Assembly: GCA_021779435.1 (NCBI GenBank)
Contig: JAJYAR010000211.1
Coordinates: 434-5,494, forward strand
Length of the DNA stretch: 5,061 bases
Source: a bacterium
GTDB lineage: Bacteria; Verrucomicrobiota; Verrucomicrobiae; JAJYAR01
Reading direction: 5' to 3'
Part shown: piece after piece, positions 1 to 5,061 of the stretch
Position numbering within the stretch: position 1 is the first letter of the stretch
How the letters are laid out: the number at the start of each line of letters is the position of its first letter
The notes under the pieces: model-generated
What the model saw: only the letters and a program-made list of their open reading frames with translations
Database searches by the model: none
What the model was told of the DNA's origin: nothing
Translations under genes and position numbers: made by a program

Positions 1-112
1 CGTAACGGTGATGTTGACCGTGGCCAGGGCACTGTTGGTGGTGCCGTCGTTGGCGATGAAGGTAGAGGTGTAAGGGAAGAGTGAAGAGCTCGGCGGTGGG
101 CGAATCATGAAA
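1..112 (-). other. Edge segment not belonging to the BON domain; suspected join
   Basis: Read on the minus strand this segment follows the half BON domain in the same frame but does not continue it. The last 17 residues resemble the closing strand of Ig-like/cadherin-like repeats of bacterial surface proteins. Between the two lies SLFPYT, whose DNA (plus strand 68-83) differs at two of 16 bases from part of the Illumina universal adapter. It could be a contig-edge assembly chimera or, less likely, a natural gene fusion. Confidence 0.45.
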
Positions 113-525
113 AGAGCCGTGCCGGAGAGCGTGACATTACCGTCCTTTGAGGTGACTTCGATCGCGTTCGCCGACAGTTCCCGGTCGAGGACGAATTTGG
201 CCTTGATCACCGTGACTATCCGCGCGTCGGAAACCCTGTCGCGTGCGCGTGCCGCGTTTTCCCGCGCCACTTCGCCTGTCTTCGCGAGGTCGGCGCGTAT
301 GTCCGCCGGGGTGAGTTTCCATTCGCGCATCTTCTCCGAGACCCGGTCCGAGACCTCGGACGCGGTCGCCCGCGTCTTCGCCAGCGCCCGGTCCGCGGCA
401 TCGCGGGCCGACCCGGCAGCGCCGGACGCCGGCGCGGCGGCGGTTTCGGGCCGCTGTTCCGAATAGTAGTACATACCGGCCGCTCCGATCGCGATTCCGA
501 CGAGAAGGACGAATAGCGTTCTCAT
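1..525 (-). CDS. Membrane-anchored BON-domain protein (3' partial, possibly chimeric)
   Basis: An open frame of 175 codons starts at ATG 525-523 and runs off the left edge. Residues 4-20 form a hydrophobic helix, probably an uncleaved anchor or signal. Residues 30-97 are rich in Ala, Arg, Glu and Asp and look helical. Residues 98-137 match the first half of a BON domain (about 60 residues in OsmY-like proteins, thought to bind phospholipid or other envelope partners), ending in KDGNVTLSGTA. The second half of the domain is missing. From residue 138 the sequence changes to LFMIRPPPSSS and then to an Ig-like repeat end, NDGTTNSALATVNITVT (159-175). So the true 3' end may not be in this window. 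The gene follows the cytochrome b-c gene after 55 bases on the same strand; a link to respiration is not evident. No Shine-Dalgarno sequence precedes the start. Confidence 0.72.
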   Translation of the reverse strand, partial: MRTLFVLLVGIAIGAAGMYYYSEQRPETAAAPASGAAGSARDAADRALAKTRATASEVSDRVSEKMREWKLTPADIRADLAKTGEVARENAARARDRVSDARIVTVIKAKFVLDRELSANAIEVTSKDGNVTLSGTALFMIRPPPSSSLFPYTSTFIANDGTTNSALATVNITVT

Positions 526-532
526 GGCTCGG

Positions 533-560
533 AGTATTCGCGGTTTCCGCGTTCTGACAA
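533..560 (-). promoter_or_regulatory. Possible sigma70-type promoter for the BON gene
   Basis: On the minus strand TTGTCA (560-555; five of six bases of the -35 consensus) is followed after 16 bases by AATACT (538-533; four of six bases of the -10 consensus). Only seven bases separate this from the ATG at 525, so transcription would begin at or near the start codon and the mRNA would be nearly leaderless, which would fit the lack of a Shine-Dalgarno sequence. In a GC-rich genome such a match can occur by chance. Confidence 0.25.
539..551. repeat. Short perfect inverted repeat in the cytochrome b-c / BON gap
   Basis: CGCGG and CCGCG flank a three-base loop, forming a five-pair GC hairpin in the 55-base gap between the two genes. 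No T-run follows on the minus strand, so it is not a convincing terminator. It lies inside the spacer of the possible promoter and could be an operator half-pair or chance. Confidence 0.3.
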
Positions 561-580
561 GACGCCCGGAAGTTCGCGGT

Positions 581-2029
581 TCACGGCGCTCTCTCGCTCG
601 TTGGCGTGCGTGCCTCTGACGCGACGTCGGGAAGGTGGCGTCGGCGCGTCTCGAGGAAGGCTACGAGTGCGTCGATCTCGCCGGGCTTCAGCGTCCGTCC
701 GTACGCCGGCATGTTGCCGCCGCCGTTCACGATCCGGATGATCAGGTCCGTTTTCGTGAGCCGGTCGGCGACGAAACTGAGGTCGGGCCCGCGACGTCCG
801 CCATGCTCCTCGATGAGATGGCAGTTCAGACACGCCCTCCGGTGAAACAGGATGGCTCCCTGAACGACAGCCCCGTCGGTGCTCGCAACGACTTTCGGCG
901 GCAGGGGTTTTGCGTCGAAATTGGGCGACCAGGGCGCGTGGGCGCCCTCGATCCACAGCGTCCCGATCATCAGCACGCTGAGAAGAACGACGCCGATCGC
1001 CCAGGGGCGGCGGCTCCAATGACGTTCCCCCTTGTTGCCGAGTACCGGAGCAAGAAGAAGGATGATGCCGATGAGGACCGGGGCGGCGATCATGACGACG
1101 CCCTCGATGCCCACGGGGATGAGGGCGAGGACGGCGAAGTACCAAAGCAGGTACCAATCGGGCCGCGGGTCGGCCTGCAGGATGCTCGGGTCCGGAGGCA
1201 TCTCAATCGGCGGCGGGCCGACGAAGATCGCGAGGAGAGCGATGCCGGCCACCACCGCGGTCCCGAACACGAAATCGCGCCATGCCCCGTCGGGCCAGAA
1301 AGGAACCCCGGTCCGCTCGAGCTCGGCGTGGTATTCCTCCTTGTAGGTCTTGGGATCGACCGGCTTCCCGGGAACGGGCGGATCCGAAATGCCGTGGCGC
1401 AACACGAGCCAGAGATGGAGCCCGATGAAGGCGAACATCATGGCGGGAATCACGAACACGTGGATCGCGAAGAACCGGCTCAGCGTCGCCCCTCCGAGCG
1501 TGGACCCGCCAAGGATGAACGTCGCGAGCCAGCCGCCGATGAACGGCACCCGGCCGGCCTGTTCTGCCGCGACGACCACCGACCAGGCGGCGGTCTGATC
1601 CCAGCGAAGCAGCTGGCCCGTGAAGCCCATCGCCAGCGTGAAGGCGAGCAGGAGCACGCCCGTGCCCCAGTTCATCTCGCGCGGAAACTTGTACGCGCCG
1701 AACAGGAAAGTCTGCGCCATGTGCGCACCGATCATCAGCACCATCGCGGACGCGCCGTAGTAGTGCAGCCCCCGGAGGAAATGTCCGAAGGGCGCCTCGT
1801 CGGTGATGAACCGCAGGGTGTCGAACGCCTGCGACGACGACGGCACGAACGAGAACGACAGCGCCACGCCGGTGACCACCTGGACGATGAACGCCACGAG
1901 CGTGGCGCTCCCGAACACGTACCACCACGTGGCGTTGCGGGGCACCAGATGCTTGAGCGACGGCCCGAGCAGATCCGACAGCCCGAGCCGGTCGTCGATC
2001 CAGCGCCAGGTCGATCCGATGATCTTCAT
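581..2029 (-). CDS. Cytochrome b (b6 + subunit IV) fused to C-terminal cytochrome c
   Basis: A 482-residue core subunit of a bc-type quinol oxidase complex. The b6-like part (1-213) has four helices and heme b ligands H89/H190 and H103/H205; the second pair of histidines is 15 residues apart, as in b6 and Bacillus-type proteins, not 14 as in mitochondrial cytochrome b. The subunit IV-like part (about 250-362) has three helices and the Qo motif PDWY (290-293). Seven helices with the N-terminus inside put the following domain in the periplasm: a class I cytochrome c domain (about 380-465) with CLNCH (400-404) and likely axial M440 in NMPAYG. This tethered heme probably replaces cytochrome c1. 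Val38 stands where Bacillus and b6 proteins have the heme ci cysteine, and Arg142 replaces Pro in the LPW turn. ATG at 2029-2027 overlaps the Rieske stop; longer upstream extension only shadows the Rieske gene. Confidence 0.97.
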   Translation of the reverse strand: MKIIGSTWRWIDDRLGLSDLLGPSLKHLVPRNATWWYVFGSATLVAFIVQVVTGVALSFSFVPSSSQAFDTLRFITDEAPFGHFLRGLHYYGASAMVLMIGAHMAQTFLFGAYKFPREMNWGTGVLLLAFTLAMGFTGQLLRWDQTAAWSVVVAAEQAGRVPFIGGWLATFILGGSTLGGATLSRFFAIHVFVIPAMMFAFIGLHLWLVLRHGISDPPVPGKPVDPKTYKEEYHAELERTGVPFWPDGAWRDFVFGTAVVAGIALLAIFVGPPPIEMPPDPSILQADPRPDWYLLWYFAVLALIPVGIEGVVMIAAPVLIGIILLLAPVLGNKGERHWSRRPWAIGVVLLSVLMIGTLWIEGAHAPWSPNFDAKPLPPKVVASTDGAVVQGAILFHRRACLNCHLIEEHGGRRGPDLSFVADRLTKTDLIIRIVNGGGNMPAYGRTLKPGEIDALVAFLETRRRHLPDVASEARTPTSERAP

Positions 2030-2577
2030 AGCGTCGTCGTGATCGGTATTGCCGCCGCCTTGACCTGCACGTCGCGCCCGAGCAGTCGCACGTCGTATTT
2101 CATCAATGGATGCGGCGGAGGCCCGGCGGCGACGGAGCCGTCCTCGTAGTACACCCCGCCGTGACACGGGCAGAGGAAGAGCCGCGCCTCGGGCATCCAG
2201 CGAACCGGACACCCGAGATGCGTGCAGTGGACCGAGAACGCGGTGAACTTGTCCTCGCTCTCCCGTCGCAACCAGGCGCCGGCTCGCGCCGTGACGCCTG
2301 CCCACGGGAGCGGGGACGGGTCCTCGAACATGACGTTCAGCGTCTGCCCGACGGGAAAATCCCCCGCCTGTCCGACGGTGCGCCATGTTTCCGGTGCCTT
2401 CCGGAAGAGGGGAGCCACCACGAAACCCAGAGCCGGCGCCCCGATCACGGCGGCACACGCCCCGCCCAAGCCGATGGAGAGTCGCGTCAGGAACTGGCGG
2501 CGCGAGACAAGATCGGCTTCGGAGTGCGTGGGCGCGGCACGCGTGGCGGATGGATCAGGGGTGGTGTTTGGGTTCAT
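2026..2577 (-). CDS. Rieske [2Fe-2S] protein of the quinol:cytochrome c reductase
   Basis: A 183-residue Rieske protein that takes the first electron from quinol at the Qo site and passes it to the cytochrome c heme. The N-terminus carries a Tat-type signal/anchor, SRRQFL (25-30), followed by a hydrophobic helix (about 33-57). Cluster box I is CTHLGC (C118, H120, C123) and box II is CPCHGG (C136, C138, H139). By homology the Fe ligands are C118, H120, C136 and H139, with a C123-C138 disulfide. The Ser that follows HG in high-potential proteins is Gly141 here, while the Tyr two residues later (Y143) is kept, which predicts a lower redox potential. The ATG at 2577-2575 was chosen because it places a normal n-region before the Tat motif; it lies 23 bases inside the preceding gene and lacks a clear Shine-Dalgarno sequence. 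The TGA stop overlaps the cytochrome b start as ATGA. Confidence 0.96.
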   Translation of the reverse strand: MNPNTTPDPSATRAAPTHSEADLVSRRQFLTRLSIGLGGACAAVIGAPALGFVVAPLFRKAPETWRTVGQAGDFPVGQTLNVMFEDPSPLPWAGVTARAGAWLRRESEDKFTAFSVHCTHLGCPVRWMPEARLFLCPCHGGVYYEDGSVAAGPPPHPLMKYDVRLLGRDVQVKAAAIPITTTL

Positions 2578-2821
2578 GGCGAAGGTCGCTGATCCAGCCC
2601 GCGAGCGAGGCCGCGAAAAGCGCGATTCCAATGACGAGCACCACCCAGGAGGTGATGAGCGCCCAGAAGATGAAGGTGATGCCCAACGCAAGGCCGGCGG
2701 GCCAGAAGGTCGGCGAGGGAAGGTGCTCCAGTGGAAGTCTGGTCCAGCCTGCCGGCGTGGCGGCACCGGATGCACTCGTCCCGGCGGGCTCGCGTCCCGG
2801 CTTGTCGGGCGTCGTGCTCAT
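2555..2821 (-). CDS. Small two-helix membrane protein, probable oxidase accessory subunit
   Basis: An 88-residue protein with a polar, Pro/Ala/Gly-rich N-terminus (1-30), a short motif EHLPSPTFWP (32-41), two closely spaced hydrophobic helices (about 41-56 and 58-77) and a charged, His-rich C-terminus ending EPKHHP. The PSP-x-x-WP motif running into a helix, with a short hairpin, recalls subunit IV-like pieces associated with bacterial aa3 oxidases, and the gene sits between the oxidase assembly factor and the Rieske gene. I cannot assign a named family from the sequence alone. ATG at 2821-2819 overlaps the ctaG stop as ATGA, and AAAGGG lies about ten bases upstream as a possible ribosome site. 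Its 3' end overlaps the Rieske gene by 23 bases. The compact overlaps argue that it is a real gene. It could also stabilise contact between the bc complex and the oxidase, but that is speculation. Confidence 0.8.
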   Translation of the reverse strand: MSTTPDKPGREPAGTSASGAATPAGWTRLPLEHLPSPTFWPAGLALGITFIFWALITSWVVLVIGIALFAASLAGWISDLRHEPKHHP

Positions 2822-3615
2822 GCGCTGCCCTTTCGCGAGGCGACACGCGCGCCGCGCTCTTCACCCATCCAGCGCGCGAGCTCCAGCATGATCGCGGCGG
2901 CGTACACGAGGCACATCGGCAGCCACATCAGCAGCCCTCCGATTTGCTGGTCGGTGGCGAAGGGCACCCGGTCACGCAGCGTCGCCCATGGGCCGGTGAC
3001 CATCAGCGGAGCCGAGAAGATGGAGCAGACTTCCGCCGTGGTGAACGTGAGCATGATTCCGAGTGCGGAACACGCCAGGCACGCGCTGAAGAGATACGCG
3101 ATGCCGTAGCCCGGAACGAGGCGATCCTGCGCCCGGGGGCTCAGGATCGGCCACCAGAACGCAGTTCCCATCGCGAGCAGTGACACCGTCTGAAGCGAAT
3201 GCACGGCGGTCCGCGACGCGGCCGCGTTGCAGAGGCTCGGCACGTGCCAGAACCACATCGCGCCGACGCCGAGAATCCAGCCGAGTATCGCAACGGCTGG
3301 GACGCGCGGCCTGCCATCGGGATCCAGGGCGCCACGTGCGGATTCGAAAGAGGGCAGGCAGAGAAGCGCGAGGGCCGGCACGATCAGCAACAGGAGAAGG
3401 TGCTGAACCATGTGAGCGGTGAAGAGCACGCCGTTGGCAAGCAGGTTGATGGGCGACAACAATGCGAGCGCGAGCGCTGCCGCGGCGCCGGCGAACAGCC
3501 CAGGCCGGCCGCGGCGGCCGACGAGCGTTGCATACGCCAGTGTCGCCGCGGCTATCGTGAAGAGGACGACGGGATTGAAGCTCCAGCCGCTGAAGAGAAG
3601 GTCGCGCGCATTCAT
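2818..3615 (-). CDS. ctaG: CtaG/CaaX-type cytochrome c oxidase assembly factor
   Basis: A 265-residue polytopic membrane protein of the Caa3_CtaG family, which is needed for maturation of caa3-type oxidases, probably through copper delivery or insertion. It is not the unrelated Cox11-type protein also called CtaG. About seven hydrophobic helices are visible. Family-type motifs are AHMVQH (H68, H72) at a helix start, WHVP (W123-P126), H139, FWWP (153-156) and DQQIGG followed by MWLP (222-233). The length is close to that usual for the family. The start was chosen because ATG at 3615-3613 overlaps the TGA of the oxidase gene as ATGA; the open frame extends far upstream, but that part is only the antiphase shadow of the oxidase. 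No strong Shine-Dalgarno sequence precedes it, so translation is probably coupled. Its position directly behind the oxidase catalytic gene supports the assembly role. The copper-handling role is family knowledge, not seen directly. Confidence 0.93.
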   Translation of the reverse strand: MNARDLLFSGWSFNPVVLFTIAAATLAYATLVGRRGRPGLFAGAAAALALALLSPINLLANGVLFTAHMVQHLLLLLIVPALALLCLPSFESARGALDPDGRPRVPAVAILGWILGVGAMWFWHVPSLCNAAASRTAVHSLQTVSLLAMGTAFWWPILSPRAQDRLVPGYGIAYLFSACLACSALGIMLTFTTAEVCSIFSAPLMVTGPWATLRDRVPFATDQQIGGLLMWLPMCLVYAAAIMLELARWMGEERGARVASRKGSA

Positions 3616-5061
3616 AGGAACCGTGGAAGGATGTAGGCGGTGAGGAGGACGAAAACCCACACGACGTCGACGAAGTGCCAGTACAGACCGATCGCCTCCA
3701 GCGGGGAATGCCGGTTGCGGAACGCGCCGGATGCCGTCAGGCCGAGCAGGATCAGCAAGGCCACCAGGCCCGCGGTGACGTGGAATCCATGGAATCCCGT
3801 GAGCAGGAAGAACGAACCCGCAAACAGGTTCACGTTCAGCGTCACGCCGCTGCGGTAAAGACTCCAGTACTCGTAGCCCTGGCCACCGATGAACACCAGG
3901 CCCAGGAGGATCGTCAAACCGAGCCACGCCGTCATGCCGGCACGCGAGCGGGCGCGCTCCGCCGCCTCCGCCCGCCACAGGGTGAAGCTGCTCGCGAACA
4001 GGCACACGCTGAAGATCAGCGTGCGTCCGAGCTCGAGGCTGTTCGTCGCGTTGGGGCCGGCGGGCGGCTTTATGTTGAAGAACGCGAACACCAGGATGAG
4101 CGTGCCGAAGAACGCCGATTCCGACGCGATCAGCGTCCACATGGATGTCTTGGCGCGATCCGGCGACAGGAGGCCGTCGGTGCCGACAACGGGATCGGGG
4201 CGGTCGGGATTGGCGGCATCCCACAACGGCCGGCGGCTGTGAATCGGGGGCAGCGCGTCGAAATTGTGCGGCGGGGGCGGGGAGAGCGTCGCCCATTCCA
4301 GCGTCCACGCCTCCCACGGATTGTCTCCGGCCAACCGGCCGCGCCGCAGGCTGTACACAATGTTCACGACGAGAAGAATGGCGGAGACCGCCATGAGGAA
4401 GGCGCCGATCGTGGACACCATGTTCATCCATCCCCAGTTCGCGAAATCGGGATAGGTGTAAACGCGGCGCGGCATGCCCATGAACCCCAGCACGTGCTGG
4501 ATGGCAAAGGTGCCATTGAAACCCAGCACCATGAACCAGAAACCCCAGCGCCCGATCCGCTCCGACAGCATCCGGCCCGAGATCTTGGGGAACCAGTAGT
4601 GGAGCCCGGCGAGAATCGCGAAGACGACACCGCCGACGGCAACGTAGTGGAAGTGCGCGATCAGGTAGTAACTGTTCTTGGTCTGCCAATCCAGGGCGGC
4701 CTGGGCGTGGGTGATGCCGCTGAGCCCGCCGAGCGTGAACTGGATGACGAACGCGATCGCGTAGAGCATCGGCACCGACAACCGCAGCCGTCCCTGGAAC
4801 ATCGTTGCGCTCCAGTTCAGCACCTTCACGCCGGTCGGAATCGCTATCAGCATGGACGCGATCACGAAGAACGTCTCCGCGAAGTGCCCCATCCCCACCG
4901 TGAACATGTGGTGCGCCCAGACGCCAAAGCTGAGCAGCGCGATCGCCACCGACGAGACGGCGACGAATTCATAGCCGAAGATCGGCTTTCGCGAAAACAC
5001 CGGCACGCCCTCCGAGATGATTCCAAATGCCGGCAACGCCAGGATGTACACCTCGGGATGT
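3612..5061 (-). CDS. Heme-copper cytochrome c oxidase, fused subunit I/III (5' partial)
   Basis: This is the catalytic subunit of an aa3/caa3-type terminal oxidase, which reduces O2 to water and pumps protons across the inner membrane. The fragment has 482 residues and begins at HPEVY (residues 1-5), giving one CuB histidine, the D-channel Glu and the cross-linking Tyr. The other CuB ligands are H50-H51, the K-channel Lys is K79 in IPTGVKV, and heme a3/a ligands are H136 and H138 in AHFHYV, so it is family A1-like. Helices VI to XII are present and the first five, with the other heme a His, lie beyond the right edge. A Pro-rich linker near 258-300 leads to a five-helix subunit III domain with SESAFF (E314) and YWHFVDVVW (460-468). 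I/III fusion is known in caa3 oxidases. The usual Mg/Mn-site His-Asp is K128-N129. The TGA stop overlaps the next start. The donor is probably the cytochrome c domain encoded downstream. Confidence 0.96.
   Translation of the reverse strand, partial: HPEVYILALPAFGIISEGVPVFSRKPIFGYEFVAVSSVAIALLSFGVWAHHMFTVGMGHFAETFFVIASMLIAIPTGVKVLNWSATMFQGRLRLSVPMLYAIAFVIQFTLGGLSGITHAQAALDWQTKNSYYLIAHFHYVAVGGVVFAILAGLHYWFPKISGRMLSERIGRWGFWFMVLGFNGTFAIQHVLGFMGMPRRVYTYPDFANWGWMNMVSTIGAFLMAVSAILLVVNIVYSLRRGRLAGDNPWEAWTLEWATLSPPPPHNFDALPPIHSRRPLWDAANPDRPDPVVGTDGLLSPDRAKTSMWTLIASESAFFGTLILVFAFFNIKPPAGPNATNSLELGRTLIFSVCLFASSFTLWRAEAAERARSRAGMTAWLGLTILLGLVFIGGQGYEYWSLYRSGVTLNVNLFAGSFFLLTGFHGFHVTAGLVALLILLGLTASGAFRNRHSPLEAIGLYWHFVDVVWVFVLLTAYILPRFL

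Noticed and set aside
107..466. A 119-codon plus-strand open frame opposite the BON gene
   Set aside because: It is Ser/Ala/Arg-rich without a recognisable domain and is the antisense of the BON protein frame, which has a convincing anchor and domain match.
539..551. Hairpin as a rho-independent terminator of the respiratory operon
   Set aside because: The stem is only five pairs and no T-run follows on the transcribed strand.
635..2149. A 504-codon open frame on the plus strand across the cytochrome b-c gene
   Set aside because: It is antisense to a gene with unmistakable cytochrome motifs; the translation is charged, Arg/Glu/His/Asp/Pro-rich and without domains, as expected for the reverse complement of GC-rich membrane protein codons.
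2030..2458. Upstream extension of the cytochrome b frame by 143 codons
   Set aside because: This part overlaps the Rieske gene, including its cluster motifs, in another frame and shows no domain; normal cytochrome b N-termini begin close to the ATG at 2029.
2578..2775. Longer N-terminus for the Rieske protein from an ATG at 2775
   Set aside because: It would lie mostly within the 88-residue gene and put 90 residues before the Tat motif, with shadow-like composition.
3616..4689. Upstream extension of the ctaG frame to a 623-residue protein
   Set aside because: The extra 358 residues lie in another frame of the oxidase I/III gene and are Arg/Pro/His-rich shadow sequence; the family length and the ATGA overlap fix the start at 3615.

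Overview
The window is a tightly packed, GC-rich bacterial segment in which every supported gene lies on the minus strand, so transcription runs from right to left. It is the downstream part of an aerobic respiratory operon plus one further gene. The codon use is strongly GC-biased. The combination of a fused cytochrome oxidase subunit I/III, a CtaG-type assembly factor and a b-c fused cytochrome bc complex suggests a soil-type or environmental bacterium, such as a member of Acidobacteriota, Gemmatimonadota or a related uncultured lineage. That placement is an inference from gene content; no taxonomic marker is present.

Layout in transcription order. At 5061-3612 is the C-terminal two thirds of a heme-copper oxidase subunit I fused to subunit III; its N-terminus lies beyond the right edge. 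At 3615-2818 is the CtaG/CaaX oxidase assembly protein. At 2821-2555 is an 88-residue two-helix membrane protein, probably an oxidase accessory subunit. At 2577-2026 is a Tat-signalled Rieske iron-sulfur protein. At 2029-581 is a single polypeptide joining a b6-like cytochrome b, a subunit IV-like part and a periplasmic class I cytochrome c domain. Three junctions use the four-base ATGA stop/start overlap and the fourth overlaps by 23 bases, so the five genes look translationally coupled. After a 55-base gap comes a gene (525-1) for a membrane-anchored BON-domain protein that runs off the left edge.

Together the operon encodes a compact chain: quinol is oxidised by the Rieske and cytochrome b-c proteins, electrons pass through the tethered cytochrome c, and oxygen is reduced by the I/III oxidase that CtaG helps assemble. 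No separate cytochrome c1 or free cytochrome c gene is present here. Motif-level deviations include a Qo motif PDWY, a Rieske box II with Gly where high-potential proteins have Ser, no cysteine for a covalent heme ci, Arg in the conserved LPW turn of cytochrome b, and Lys-Asn in place of His-Asp at the usual Mg/Mn site of oxidase subunit I.

The last ~112 bases at the left edge deserve caution. The BON domain stops abruptly and the frame continues into sequence resembling an unrelated Ig-like repeat, with a short stretch similar to an Illumina adapter between them, so this edge may be a chimeric assembly join. No RNA genes, CRISPR arrays or mobile elements were seen. No gap longer than 300 bases exists.
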